DNA from: Acidovorax sp. GBBC 1281 | Lineage (GTDB): Bacteria > Pseudomonadota > Gammaproteobacteria > Burkholderiales > Burkholderiaceae_C | Length of the DNA stretch: 64,000 nt | Assembly (NCBI RefSeq): GCF_028473645.1 | Contig: NZ_CP097269.1 | Coordinates: 124,001 to 188,000 of the forward strand | Direction: 5' to 3' | Shown: positions 39,417 to 49,281 of the stretch, one piece after another | How the letters are laid out: each line of letters starts with the position of its first letter | Position numbering within the stretch: position 1 is the first letter of the stretch | Notes under the pieces: generated by a model | What the model saw: only the letters and a program-made list of their open reading frames with translations | The model's database searches: none | Told to the model about the DNA's origin: nothing | Program-made: the position numbers and the translations under genes

Positions 39417-40259
39417 ATGTCCGCCCACCCGCAGGAATGGTCCGGCATCGGCCCGGCTGTGGAGCCCGCCCGCACCGCACCGCGCCGCCGGGGCTGGAGC
39501 GCGCTGGGCACGGGCTGGATCCTGCCGGCCGCAGTGTTGGCCGTGTGGGAAGGCGCCGTGCGCGCCGGCTGGGTCAGCCCGCACATGCTGCCCGCGCCCA
39601 CCGAGATCGTCCAGACCCTCATCAGTTTCGGCGGGCAGGGCCTGGCCGGCCATGTGCTGGCCAGCAGCGCGCGCGTGGCGGCGGGCTTTGCCATCGGCAC
39701 CGTGCTGGCGATCGCCATCGGCGCGCTGGTCGGGCTGTCGCGCCGCGCCGAAGGGCTGCTGGACCCGACCTTCCAGGCGCTGCGCGCCATCCCGTCGCTG
39801 GCCTGGGTGCCGCTGCTGCTGCTGTGGCTGGGCATCGACGAGGCGTCCAAGATCGCCTTGATTGCCATCGGCGCGTTCTTCCCGGTCTACATGGGCGTGG
39901 CCTCGGGCTTTCGCGACGTGGACCGCAAGCTGGTGGAGGCCGCCCGCATGCACCGGCTGGGTTCTGTGGCCATGGTGCGCCGCGTGCTGCTGCCGGCCGC
40001 CCTGCCGGCCGTGCTGACCGGGCTGCGCAACGGCCTGAGCCTGGCGTGGATGTTCATGGTGGCGGCCGAACTCATCGCCGCCACGCGCGGCCTGGGCTAC
40101 CTGCTGACCGACGGCCGCGAGATGGGCCGCGCCGACATCGTGCTGGCGGCCATCGTGCTGCTGGCGCTGCTGGGCAAGGTCACCGACACGGGCATGGCCT
40201 GGCTCGAACGCCGGTGGCTGTCCTGGCGCGACACCTACGACACCACAGCGCGTGATTGA
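39417..40259 (+). CDS. ssuC: Aliphatic sulfonate ABC transporter permease
   Basis: A 280-residue inner-membrane permease of the binding-protein-dependent family. After a 30-residue basic N-terminus come about six helices. The EAA loop that contacts the ATPase is LVEAARMHRLGSVAMVRRVLLPAALPAVLTGLRNG. AFFPVYMGVASGF and AAELIAATRGLGYLL match SsuC. It starts 7 bases after the ssuA stop and its end overlaps the alternative GTG start of the ATPase gene. Confidence 0.93.
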   Translation: MSAHPQEWSGIGPAVEPARTAPRRRGWSALGTGWILPAAVLAVWEGAVRAGWVSPHMLPAPTEIVQTLISFGGQGLAGHVLASSARVAAGFAIGTVLAIAIGALVGLSRRAEGLLDPTFQALRAIPSLAWVPLLLLWLGIDEASKIALIAIGAFFPVYMGVASGFRDVDRKLVEAARMHRLGSVAMVRRVLLPAALPAVLTGLRNGLSLAWMFMVAAELIAATRGLGYLLTDGREMGRADIVLAAIVLLALLGKVTDTGMAWLERRWLSWRDTYDTTARD

Positions 40260-40266
40260 GACGACG

Positions 40267-41115
<849 letters not shown>

Positions 41116-41156
41116 CGGGCGGGCCGGGGCGCGGCGGCACACCCTGGCACTATATT

Positions 41157-41215
41157 TTTGATAGCAACATGCCCTAGTGGATCATGCGCTGGAGGCCGAT
41201 TTGGCTTGTAAACCC
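41157..41215 (+). repeat. Dispersed intergenic repeat, copy B
   Basis: Nearly identical to 13408-13465: GATAGCAACATGCCCTAGT, one mismatch, GATCATGCGCTGGAGGCC, then GGCTT and AAACCCT. It occupies the 186-base gap between the convergent ssuB and metI genes. Confidence 0.75.
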
Positions 41216-41301
41216 TCTGGAAGACGGGCTGCTGACGCGCATCCCGTTTCCCCAGGGGCGCAGCCAGCGCCACGGCGGCTCCACCGGTCACCCACCACTG
41301 T

Positions 41302-41964
41302 CTACCGGCTGCGCAGCCAGCGCACCCACCGGTCGCCGCTGAACTGCACCAGCGACACCAGCGCGATCAGCACGGCGATGACGATCAGCATCACCTGCGT
41401 GTCGAAGCGCTGGTAGCCGTAGCGGATCGCCAGGTCGCCCAGGCCGCCCGCGCCCACCGCGCCCGCCATGGCGGACGAGCTGATCAGCGCCACCAGCGTG
41501 ATGGTGAAGCCGCCGACGATGCCGGGCAGCGCCTCGGGCAGGTACACGTGCCAGACGATGTGCCACTTGCGGCAGCCCATGGCCTGCGCGGCCTCGATCA
41601 GGCCCGGGTCCACCTCGCGCAGGCTCACCTCGGCGATGCGCGCGAAGAACGGCGTGGCACTGATGGCCAGCGGCACGATGGCCGCCCACACGCCGATGGT
41701 GGTGCCGGTGACCAGCCGCGTGAACGGGATCAGCGCCACCAGCAGCACGATGAAGGGCGTGGCCCGAAAGCCGTTGACCACGCTGCCCACCCCGCGGTGG
41801 ATGCGCGGCGAGGCGAGAAAGCCCCCGGGCGCGGTCACGATCAGCAGCACCGCCAGCGGAATGCCCGCCACGAAGGCGATGGCGGCCGACGTGCCCACCA
41901 TGGTCAGCGTGTCGAGAAACGCCTGGGTGTAGCGCTCAAAGGGAATGCTCAACGTCAGCGACAT
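41302..41964 (-). CDS. metI: Methionine-type ABC transporter permease
   Basis: A 220-residue MetI-type permease with five to six helices. The EAA loop is [32 protein letters not shown], and the family's [26 protein letters not shown] is complete. It is the last gene of the minus-strand operon and its start overlaps the end of metN by 29 bases. The partner binding proteins are the MetQ paralogs upstream, so the true substrate may be a methionine relative or another organosulfur compound. Confidence 0.94.
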   Translation of the reverse strand: MSLTLSIPFERYTQAFLDTLTMVGTSAAIAFVAGIPLAVLLIVTAPGGFLASPRIHRGVGSVVNGFRATPFIVLLVALIPFTRLVTGTTIGVWAAIVPLAISATPFFARIAEVSLREVDPGLIEAAQAMGCRKWHIVWHVYLPEALPGIVGGFTITLVALISSSAMAGAVGAGGLGDLAIRYGYQRFDTQVMLIVIAVLIALVSLVQFSGDRWVRWLRSR

Positions 41965-43150
41965 GGCCGATCACCTCGATGGAATGGGCAATGGCGCCAG
42001 GGCCTTGCACCAGATGGACGAAATCAGGCAGCGTCACCGTGCCGGGCAGCGACACGATGAGCCGGCCCTGCGCATGGCCGCGAATGCGGTCCACGCCGCC
42101 GTGCACCAGCCTGACGGGGCTGTGCAGGGCCTGGGCGATGCGCGCGAAGTCGGGCTCCAGCCCGCCCTCGCCGGTGTAGCCCAGGCGCAGGATGCGCTGG
42201 TAGGCGCCCTGCGCCGGCGGCTCGGCCTGCAGCCGCCCCTGCAGGTCGTCGGGCAGGCCGTGCTGCAGCGGCGCCAGCAGCGCGCGCGTGGCATCGTGCT
42301 GCGGCGCGCCGAACACCTTCCACACCTCGCCCTGCTCGGCGATGCGGCCCTGCTCCAGCACCAGCACCTGGTCGGCGATCTCGCGGATCACGCTCATCTC
42401 GTGCGTGATGAGGATGACGGTGATGCCCAGACGCCGGTTGATGTCGCGCAGCAGCTGCAGGATGGCATGCGTGGTCTCCGGGTCCAGCGCCGAGGTGGCC
42501 TCGTCGCACAGCAGGATCTCCGGCGCCGTGGCCAGCGCCCGGGCGATGCCCACGCGCTGCTTTTGCCCGCCCGACAGGCGCGCGGGATAGGTGCGGTGCT
42601 TGTCCGAGAGGCCCACCAGGGCCAGCAGCTCCTCGACCCGCTGGTGGATGGCGGCGGGCCGCCAGCCGGCCACGCGCAGCGGCAGGGCCACGTTGTCGTA
42701 CACCGTCTTGGCGGCCAGCAGGTTGAAGTGCTGGAAGATCATGCCGATGCGCCGGCGCAGCGCCACCAGGCCGTCGTCGTCCAGCGTGGCGATGTCGGCG
42801 CCATCCACCCGCACGCGGCCCGCGGTGGGCGACTCCAGCCGGTTGATGGTGCGCAGCAGGCTCGATTTGCCCGCGCCGCTGCGCCCGATGATGCCGAAGA
42901 TGCTGCCGGCGGGGATCTGGAGGCTGATGTCCTCCAGCGCCGCCACCGGCCCGGCGGACGACGCGTACACCTTGCCAAGCTGCTCGAAGACCACGGAGCC
43001 CGAAGGTGCGCTGGCCTCCGCCGATGGTGCGGGCGGCGGTGCCGCCCCCGCGCGGGGCTGCGGTGCCCCGGCAGGTGCCGTGGCGGGGGAGGGGGCCGTG
43101 CCGGCAGCGCTGCGCCAGACGGGTGATGGGGAGGCGGCGGTCAGGCTCAT
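41936..43150 (-). CDS. metN: Methionine-type ABC transporter ATPase with NIL domain
   Basis: A 404-residue ATPase. A 50-residue Ala/Pro-rich extension precedes the core [24 protein letters not shown]. Walker A is GRSGAGKSS, signature [15 protein letters not shown], Walker [15 protein letters not shown] and switch LITHEMSVI. The C-terminal 90 residues ([24 protein letters not shown]...GRLIVSLPG) are the NIL regulatory domain that binds substrate and shuts down transport when the cell is replete. The ATGA overlap with the preceding binding-protein gene supports this start. Confidence 0.93.
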   Translation of the reverse strand: MSLTAASPSPVWRSAAGTAPSPATAPAGAPQPRAGAAPPPAPSAEASAPSGSVVFEQLGKVYASSAGPVAALEDISLQIPAGSIFGIIGRSGAGKSSLLRTINRLESPTAGRVRVDGADIATLDDDGLVALRRRIGMIFQHFNLLAAKTVYDNVALPLRVAGWRPAAIHQRVEELLALVGLSDKHRTYPARLSGGQKQRVGIARALATAPEILLCDEATSALDPETTHAILQLLRDINRRLGITVILITHEMSVIREIADQVLVLEQGRIAEQGEVWKVFGAPQHDATRALLAPLQHGLPDDLQGRLQAEPPAQGAYQRILRLGYTGEGGLEPDFARIAQALHSPVRLVHGGVDRIRGHAQGRLIVSLPGTVTLPDFVHLVQGPGAIAHSIEVIGHVADVEHSL

Positions 43151-43977
43151 GGCGTCTTCCAGGGCAGCGTGTACAGCTTGGGGTCGTTGTTGAAGCGCGC
43201 GGACACCACCTCGCGCACCTTGGACGACTGCTGGAACAGCTGCACGAAGCGGGCGATCTTCGGGTCCTGCACCTTGTCCTTGCGCGCGACGAAGCCCATG
43301 GCGTAGAAAGAGTCGTCGATGCCCGAATACAGCAGCGCGCGGCTGGCCTGCTCCTTCTTGCCGGCGTTGACGAAGTAGCTGGGCCACACCACGGCCAGGT
43401 CCACGTCCTGCAGCGAGTGGATGAGCTGCGGGCCTTCGATCTCGTAGAAGCGCAGCTTCTTCGGGTTCTCGACCACATCGTTCACGCTGGCGCCCACGGC
43501 ATTGCCCTGGCGCAGCTTGATGAGGCCGGCCTTCTGCAGCAGGAGCAGCCCGCGCCCCTGGTTCACCGGGTCGTTCGCCACCGACACCTTGGCGCCCTCG
43601 GGCACGTCCTGCAGCCGCTGGATGCGGTTGGAGTAGATGCCGATGTTCTGCAGCAGGCCCAGGCCCACCAACTGCAGCTGGTAGCCACGTTCCTTGATGG
43701 CGTTGTTCAAAAACGCCTGGTGCTGGAAGAAGTTCAGGTCGATGTCGCCGTTGTTCACGGCCTCGTTGGGCAGCGTCCAGTCGGTGAACTCGACCAGCCT
43801 CACCTCCAGGCCCTGGGCCTTGGCCTCGGCCACCACGGCCTCGACCGCGTCGGAGGTGACGCCGGGCGTGGAGCCGATGCGGATCACGTCGGCCGCATGC
43901 GCGGTGAGGGCGGAGGCAGCCAGCAGCCAGCCCAGGGCGGCGGCCTTGAAGGGGAAGAAGCGGGGCGCGCGCATCAT
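43147..43977 (-). CDS. metQ: MetQ/NlpA-family binding protein 1
   Basis: A 276-residue substrate-binding protein. The leader ends [13 protein letters not shown], a normal signal peptide without a lipobox cysteine. Family stretches are [77 protein letters not shown] and [22 protein letters not shown]. It lies next to metN with ATGA overlaps on both sides (metN and binding protein 2), so it is the likely standard partner of this transporter. Confidence 0.92.
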   Translation of the reverse strand: MMRAPRFFPFKAAALGWLLAASALTAHAADVIRIGSTPGVTSDAVEAVVAEAKAQGLEVRLVEFTDWTLPNEAVNNGDIDLNFFQHQAFLNNAIKERGYQLQLVGLGLLQNIGIYSNRIQRLQDVPEGAKVSVANDPVNQGRGLLLLQKAGLIKLRQGNAVGASVNDVVENPKKLRFYEIEGPQLIHSLQDVDLAVVWPSYFVNAGKKEQASRALLYSGIDDSFYAMGFVARKDKVQDPKIARFVQLFQQSSKVREVVSARFNNDPKLYTLPWKTP

Positions 43978-44789
43978 TGCTGCGTCCAGGTCAGCACGTA
44001 CAGGCGCTTGTCGCCCGCGAAGGCGCGGTCGATGGCGGCCTTCACCGCGTCGGAGTTCTGGAATACCTTCACGAACTTCTGGATCACCGGGTCCTGCGTG
44101 CGGCTGGCCTTGACCACGAACTGGATGGCGAAGCGCGCGTCCTCCACGCCCGAGTACGCGAGGCCGCTGGACGGATCGAATGCCTTCGACGCCACGATGA
44201 AGTGCGGGTAGCCCTGGGCGATGTCCACATCGCCGGTGATGCGCACCAGCTGCGGGCCTTCCACCTCGACGAATTTCAGCTTCCTGGGGTTCTGCACGAT
44301 GTCGTCCACCGTGCCGACGAAGCCCACGCCGGGTTTGAGCTGGATGAGCCCCGCCTTTTGCAGCAGCAACAGGCCGCGGCCCTGGTTCACCGGGTCGTTG
44401 GCCAGGCCGACCTTGCCGCCCACCGGCACCTCGTTGATGGTCTTGTGCTTGAGCGAATACAGGCCGATGTTGGCCAGGAAGCTCGTGCCCGCGCTGGCCA
44501 GCTTGAAGCCGTTCTTCTGGATCGCGTTATCGAGGAACGGCTGGTGCTGGAAGAAGTTGATGTCCAGGTCGCCCGAGTCCACCGCCACGTTGGGCGTGGT
44601 CCAGTCGGTGAACTCGGTCACCGTGACGTCGATGCCCTGCGCCTTGGCGTCCTTGGCGGCCGCCGCGATGGCGTCGGCATAGACGCCCGGCAGCACGCCG
44701 ATGCGCAGCTTGTCGGCCGCATGGGCGGGCAGGGCGCCCAGCACGGAGAGGGCGAGGAGGGGGGCGAGAAAGAGGCGATGGAGTGGCAT
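43974..44789 (-). CDS. MetQ/NlpA-family binding protein 2
   Basis: A 271-residue paralog of binding protein 1. The signal peptide ends LPAHAAD. Conserved: [104 protein letters not shown]. The region after [22 protein letters not shown] differs from copy 1 and resembles copy 4, in a part that lines the ligand cleft. It overlaps binding protein 1 by ATGA, so the two are translated together. The 91-base gap upstream is the largest within the operon. Confidence 0.92.
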   Translation of the reverse strand: MPLHRLFLAPLLALSVLGALPAHAADKLRIGVLPGVYADAIAAAAKDAKAQGIDVTVTEFTDWTTPNVAVDSGDLDINFFQHQPFLDNAIQKNGFKLASAGTSFLANIGLYSLKHKTINEVPVGGKVGLANDPVNQGRGLLLLQKAGLIQLKPGVGFVGTVDDIVQNPRKLKFVEVEGPQLVRITGDVDIAQGYPHFIVASKAFDPSSGLAYSGVEDARFAIQFVVKASRTQDPVIQKFVKVFQNSDAVKAAIDRAFAGDKRLYVLTWTQQ

Positions 44790-44880
44790 GTCAGGGGCCG
44801 CGAAAGGCGGTCGTTGGGGTGGGAGGAATCGAAGGTGAGGAAGGCGTCGGGGGGGCGTGGGGGGCGAGTCCAGGGATGCG

Positions 44881-45711
44881 TCAATGCGCGGCCTTGGCGA
44901 GCCACGGCAGGCTGTAGAGCCTGTCGTTGCCGGCGAAGGATTTGCCGATCTGCGCGCGCACGGCGGGCGAGTCTTGGTAGACCTTCACGAAGCGCTGGAT
45001 GCGCGGGTCCTGCGCGTTGTCCTGGCGCGCGACGAAGCGGATGGCGTAGGCCAGATCGTCGATGCCCGAATACAGCAGCGCGCTGCCCGCCACCTGGGGC
45101 TTGCCGGCATTGACGTAGTGCGCCGGGTAGCCCTGCGCCAGGTCCAGATCGTCGAGGGCGCGCACCAGCTGCGGGCCTTCGATCTCGGCAAAGCGCAGCT
45201 TCTTCGGGTTGGCCACGATGTCGTTCACGCTGCCGCGCGCGCCCACGCCGGGTTTGAGCTGGATGAGGCCCGCCTTTTCCAGCAGCAGCAGGCCGCGGCC
45301 CTGGTTCACCGGGTCGTTGGCCACGCCCACGCGGGCGCCGTCCTTCAGGTCGGCAAAGCGCTGCACCTTGAGCGAATACAGGCCGATGTTGGGCAGCAGC
45401 CCCGTGGCCACGCTGACGAAGGCATAGCCGCGTTCGCGGATGGCGTTGTCCAGGAAGGCCTGGTGCTGGAAGTAATTGAGGTCGATGTCGCCCGCGGCCA
45501 GCGCGGTGTTGGGCGCGGTCCAGTCGGTGAACTCGATGACCTTCACGTCCAGCCCCTGCTGGCGTGCCTCCTGCGCGGCGACCTGCACGGAATCGGCCAG
45601 CGAACCCGGCGTGACGCCGATGCGCAGCGGTGGCGCGGGCGTTTGCGCGGTTGCCGCCGCGGCAGCGAAGGCCGCGAGCCAGGAAAGAAGGCGTTGGGCC
45701 AGGCGTTTCAT
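44881..45711 (-). CDS. MetQ/NlpA-family binding protein 3
   Basis: A 276-residue paralog with signal peptide MKRLAQRLLSWLAAFAAAAATAQ. Conserved: [103 protein letters not shown]. The start is fixed by the ATGA overlap with the DszA-type monooxygenase gene, which suggests the enzyme and this binding protein handle the same compound. Confidence 0.92.
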   Translation of the reverse strand: MKRLAQRLLSWLAAFAAAAATAQTPAPPLRIGVTPGSLADSVQVAAQEARQQGLDVKVIEFTDWTAPNTALAAGDIDLNYFQHQAFLDNAIRERGYAFVSVATGLLPNIGLYSLKVQRFADLKDGARVGVANDPVNQGRGLLLLEKAGLIQLKPGVGARGSVNDIVANPKKLRFAEIEGPQLVRALDDLDLAQGYPAHYVNAGKPQVAGSALLYSGIDDLAYAIRFVARQDNAQDPRIQRFVKVYQDSPAVRAQIGKSFAGNDRLYSLPWLAKAAH

Positions 45712-47129
45712 GGCTGAGCTTCCAGGGCGGGATGGGTTTGGGGCGGCCGGTGGGCGGCGGCGCTGGGGGGCTGGCGCCGGAAGGAATGGGCGGCATGCCG
45801 GGCCGGCAGTCGGTCGCCCTCGCCGAACAGGCGGCTGCGCAGCGTGCCTTCGGCGTATTCGGTCTTGTAGACGCCCCGGCTTTGCAGCTCGGGCACCACC
45901 AGGTCGATGAAGTCCTCGTAGCTTTCGGGCACCACGGTGCGGCTCAGGTTGAAGCCGTCCACGCCGGTCTCGGCCACCCACGATTGCAGTTCGTCGGCCA
46001 CCTGCTGCGCATCGCCCACGATGGCCGGGTAGCGGCCGCCCAGCGAGAAGAGTTCGAGCAGCTTGCGGCGCGTCCAGCCGTGCTGCTGGGCCGTGCGGCT
46101 GGCCGATTCGATGGCGTTGCCGGGCGAGTAGTCCACCGGCGCGTCCAGGTCGTACTGCGCGAAGTCGATGCCCGTGCTGGCCGCGAAATGCGCCAGGCCC
46201 GCCTCGCGGCTGGCGTAGCGCAGGTAGTCCGCGTGCTTCTCGCGCGCCTCGGCCTCGGTGTGGCCCACCACCACCGCCGCGCCCACGAAGACCTTCACGT
46301 CATCGGGCCGGCGGCCGGCCCGCACCAGTTGCTTGCGCAGGGCCTGCACGGTCTTGCGTGCAGCCTCTTTGTTGGGGGGCGAGATGAACACGCACTCGGC
46401 ATGGCGCGCCGCGAACTGCTGGCCCCGGCCCGAGCTGCCGGCCTGGAACAGCACTGGCGTGCGCTGCGGCGAGGGCTCGCTCAGGTGGTAGCCCTCCACA
46501 TCGAAGTACCGGCCTTGGTGCTGCACTGGGTGCACGCGCGCCGGGTCGGCGAACACGCGCGCCGCCTTGTCGCGGCGCACCGCGCCGTCTTCCCAACTGC
46601 CCTCCCACAGCTGGTAGAGCACCTCCAGGTACTCGTCGGCGCGCTCGTAGCGCTCGTCGTGCGGCAGTTGCTGCGGCTGGCCCATGGCGCGCGCGGCGCT
46701 GTCCAGGTAGCCGGTCACCACGTTCCAGCCGATGCGCCCGTTTGTCAAATGGTCCAGCGTGGAAAAGCGCCGCGCCAGCAGGTAGGGCGCTTCGTACGAC
46801 AGGTTCACCGTCACGCCGAAGCCCAGGTGCTGCGTGGCGGCGGCCATGGCCGGCACCAGCAGCAGCGGGTCGTTCACCGGCAATTGGATGGATTCGCGCA
46901 GCGGCACGTCCACGTTGCCCTGGTACACGTCGTAGGTGCCCACGATGTCAGCCAGGAACAGGCCGTCGAACAGGCCGCGCTCCAGCGTGCGGGCCAGATC
47001 GGTCCAGTAGGCCAGCGTGCGGTAGTCGGTGCTGCGGTCGCGCGGGTGCGTCCACAGGCCGTGGTTGATGTGGCCCACGCAGTTCATGTTGAACGCGTTG
47101 AGCAGGATGTGGCGCTTCGCTTGTGTCAC
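45708..47129 (-). CDS. DszA/NtaA/SnaA-family flavin monooxygenase
   Basis: A 473-residue luciferase-like enzyme of the class that includes dibenzothiophene-sulfone (DszA), nitrilotriacetate (NtaA) and dimethyl-sulfide (DmoA) monooxygenases; these use FMNH2 from a separate reductase. Motifs: ILLNAFNMNCVGHINHGLWTHP, FDGLFLADIVGTYDVY, NLSYEAPYLLARRFSTLDHLTNGRIGWNVVTGYLDSAARAMG, RYFDVEGYHLSEPSPQRTPVLFQAGSSGRGQQFAARHAECVFI, and GTPEQ-like region VGDAQQVADELQSWV with TGVDGFNLSRTVVPESYEDFI. It sits between two binding-protein genes. Release of sulfite from an imported sulfone or sulfonate is the likely role. Confidence 0.9.
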   Translation of the reverse strand: MTQAKRHILLNAFNMNCVGHINHGLWTHPRDRSTDYRTLAYWTDLARTLERGLFDGLFLADIVGTYDVYQGNVDVPLRESIQLPVNDPLLLVPAMAAATQHLGFGVTVNLSYEAPYLLARRFSTLDHLTNGRIGWNVVTGYLDSAARAMGQPQQLPHDERYERADEYLEVLYQLWEGSWEDGAVRRDKAARVFADPARVHPVQHQGRYFDVEGYHLSEPSPQRTPVLFQAGSSGRGQQFAARHAECVFISPPNKEAARKTVQALRKQLVRAGRRPDDVKVFVGAAVVVGHTEAEAREKHADYLRYASREAGLAHFAASTGIDFAQYDLDAPVDYSPGNAIESASRTAQQHGWTRRKLLELFSLGGRYPAIVGDAQQVADELQSWVAETGVDGFNLSRTVVPESYEDFIDLVVPELQSRGVYKTEYAEGTLRSRLFGEGDRLPARHAAHSFRRQPPSAAAHRPPQTHPALEAQP

Positions 47130-47149
47130 GGTCGGTCCTTGTGCCGGGC

Positions 47150-47974
47150 TCAGCGCTTCAGCCAGGTCAGGCGGTAGAGCTTGGGGTCGTTCAGGTAGAA
47201 GGCGTGGATCGCCTTGCGCACAGCGTCGGAGTTTTGGTAGATGGTCAGGAACTGCGCGATGCGCGGGTCCGCCGCCTTGTCCTTGCGCGCCACGAACTGG
47301 ATGGCCCAGGAGTCGTCCTCATAGCTGGTGTAGGCCAGGCCTTTGGTCGCATCGAACGCCTTCGACGGAATGATGAAATAAGGAAAGCCCTGCGCCAGAT
47401 CCACGTCCTGCGTGGCGCGCACCAGTTGCGGGCCTTCGATCTCGATGAACTGCAGGTTCTTCGGGTTGGAGCGGATGTCGGCCTGCGTGCCCAGCAGCCC
47501 GGTGTCTGGGCGCAGCGTGATCAGCCCGGCGTGCTGCAGCAGGCGCAGGGCGCGGCCGATGTTGACGGGGTCGCTGGCGATGGCGACCTTGGCGCCGTTG
47601 GGCACATCCGCCAGCGATTGGTGCCGGGTGGAGTAAAGCCCCAGGTACGACAGGATGCCGGGCTGCACGCTGACGAAGTTGAAGCCCTTGCTGCGCACGG
47701 CGTTCGCCAGGTAGTTGCTGTTCTGGTAGTAGTTCAGGTCGATGTCGCCCGACTCCAGCGCCACATTGGGAGTCGTCCAGTCGGTGAACTCCACCACCTG
47801 AATGTCCAGTCCCTGGGCCTTGGCCTCCTTGGCGGCCACCTCGACCGAGTCGGCAAAGATGCCCGGCACCACGCCGATCTTGAGCGGCGCAGCCAAGGCG
47901 TTGCCGGCGAACAGGGCCGTGCCGATGAACGTGGAGAACGTGAAAAGAGCTTGCAGAAAACGGCGTGGCTTCAT
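47150..47974 (-). CDS. MetQ/NlpA-family binding protein 4
   Basis: A 274-residue paralog, the most divergent of the four. The signal peptide ends AGNALAAP. Conserved: [58 protein letters not shown] and IEIEGPQLVRATQDVDLAQGFPYFIIPSKAFDATKG. The otherwise constant [19 protein letters not shown] segment reads SDPVNIGRALRLLQHAGLI, and FFQHQ reads YYQNS, which suggests a different ligand. It lies 20 bases upstream of the DszA-type gene. Confidence 0.91.
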   Translation of the reverse strand: MKPRRFLQALFTFSTFIGTALFAGNALAAPLKIGVVPGIFADSVEVAAKEAKAQGLDIQVVEFTDWTTPNVALESGDIDLNYYQNSNYLANAVRSKGFNFVSVQPGILSYLGLYSTRHQSLADVPNGAKVAIASDPVNIGRALRLLQHAGLITLRPDTGLLGTQADIRSNPKNLQFIEIEGPQLVRATQDVDLAQGFPYFIIPSKAFDATKGLAYTSYEDDSWAIQFVARKDKAADPRIAQFLTIYQNSDAVRKAIHAFYLNDPKLYRLTWLKR

Positions 47975-48005
47975 GGTCGTCGCTGGGTCTTTGAAGAGAA
48001 AAAAA

Positions 48006-49271
48006 TCAGATCGCGCCGTGGCGCGGCGGAATGCGGCCGTTGAGATGGAAGTTGCCGATGGCGTGGTACTTCCAGCGCACCGGGTCGTGCAGCGTGTGGG
48101 TGCGCGCGTTGCGCCAGAAGCGGTCCAGGCCCTTCTGGCCCGTGGTGGCCGAGGTGCCGCCCAGCTCGAAAAGGCGCGTGCCGGCATCCAGCGACGCCGT
48201 GGTGGTGAGCGCACGCGCCTCGGCCACGGCAATGGAGGCCTCGGCCACGCGCTGTTCGGTCGGGTCGGCCTGGGCCGCATCGACGAAGCGGCCAGCGCGG
48301 CGCACCAGGGCCTCGGCCGCGCGCAGCCGCACGGCGGTGTCGCCCACCTGCTGGATCAGCAGCGGGTCGTCGGCGGCGCGCTCCACGCGCGCATCGATCC
48401 AGGGCCGGGCATGCTCGCGCACGAACGGCAGCGTGGCCGCGAGGCCCCCCCGCGCCAGCCCCAGGTCGATGGCCGCGTGCAGGATCTGCGCCAGCGGGCC
48501 GATGGTGGTGGGCCGCTCGAACGAGGCCAGAAACGGCACGACCCATTCGGCCTCCACGCGCACGTCATCGAACTGCACGGAGCCGCTGCCCGTCACGCGC
48601 TGGCCGAAGCCGTCCCAGTCGTCGGTGACGCGCACGCCCTCGTCGGTGCGTGGAACGAACGCGAGGTAGGTCACGTCGCGCCCGTCTTCCCTGGCCACGA
48701 CCAGCGTGGGGATCCAGTGCGCATAGAGCGCCCCGGTGCAATAGAACTTGCGCCCCTGCACCCGAAAGCCGTCGCCATCCGGCACCAGGCGGGTGCGGCG
48801 CTGAAAGTCCTGGTGGCCGATCTCCGCCAACGCATTGCCGAAGCGATCGCCCGCCAGCACGCGGCCGTAGAAGAAGCGCTTTTGCGCGTCGGTGCCGCCC
48901 ACGCGCAGCACCTCCAGCGCGTAGAAGTGGTTCTGCGGAATCTGGCCGATGGAGCCATCGGCCGCGCTGACCAGCGCCGTGACCTCGGCCAGCGTGCCGG
49001 CCGATACGCCCGGGCCGCCGTACTCGCGCGGAACGGTGATCGCCCACAGGCCGGTGGCGACGAAGTCGTCCAGCGCGTCCCAGGGCAGCAGGCGCTCGCG
49101 GTCGCGCTGGGCCGCGCCGGGGGCGATGCGCGCGGCATAGCGCTGCGCGGCGGCAAGGGCCTCGGTGTCGGTGGCGATGCGATGCGGCGGCCGGGCCGCG
49201 GGCAAGGCCGGGGCTGGCTCGGCGGGCGTGGATGCGGCTGCGAGCGGTTCAATGGATTGCAACAAGGCCAT
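48006..49271 (-). CDS. sfnB: SfnB-family sulfur acquisition oxidoreductase, copy 1
   Basis: A 421-residue acyl-CoA dehydrogenase-like protein of the SfnB family, which is induced by sulfate starvation and linked to use of dimethyl sulfone and similar compounds. Typical stretches: ERLLPWDALDDFVATGLWAITVPREYGGPGVSAGTLAEV, GSIGQIPQNHFYALEVLR, GRKFYCTGALYAHWIPTLVV, DDWDGFGQRVTGSGSVQFDDVRV, and the closing KGLDRFWRNARTHTLHDPVRWKYHAIGNF. The N-terminus has a 25-residue Ala/Pro stretch. It is the second gene of the operon, 10 bases after the next paralog. Confidence 0.92.
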   Translation of the reverse strand: MALLQSIEPLAAASTPAEPAPALPAARPPHRIATDTEALAAAQRYAARIAPGAAQRDRERLLPWDALDDFVATGLWAITVPREYGGPGVSAGTLAEVTALVSAADGSIGQIPQNHFYALEVLRVGGTDAQKRFFYGRVLAGDRFGNALAEIGHQDFQRRTRLVPDGDGFRVQGRKFYCTGALYAHWIPTLVVAREDGRDVTYLAFVPRTDEGVRVTDDWDGFGQRVTGSGSVQFDDVRVEAEWVVPFLASFERPTTIGPLAQILHAAIDLGLARGGLAATLPFVREHARPWIDARVERAADDPLLIQQVGDTAVRLRAAEALVRRAGRFVDAAQADPTEQRVAEASIAVAEARALTTTASLDAGTRLFELGGTSATTGQKGLDRFWRNARTHTLHDPVRWKYHAIGNFHLNGRIPPRHGAI

Positions 49272-49281
49272 GGGTTCGCTC

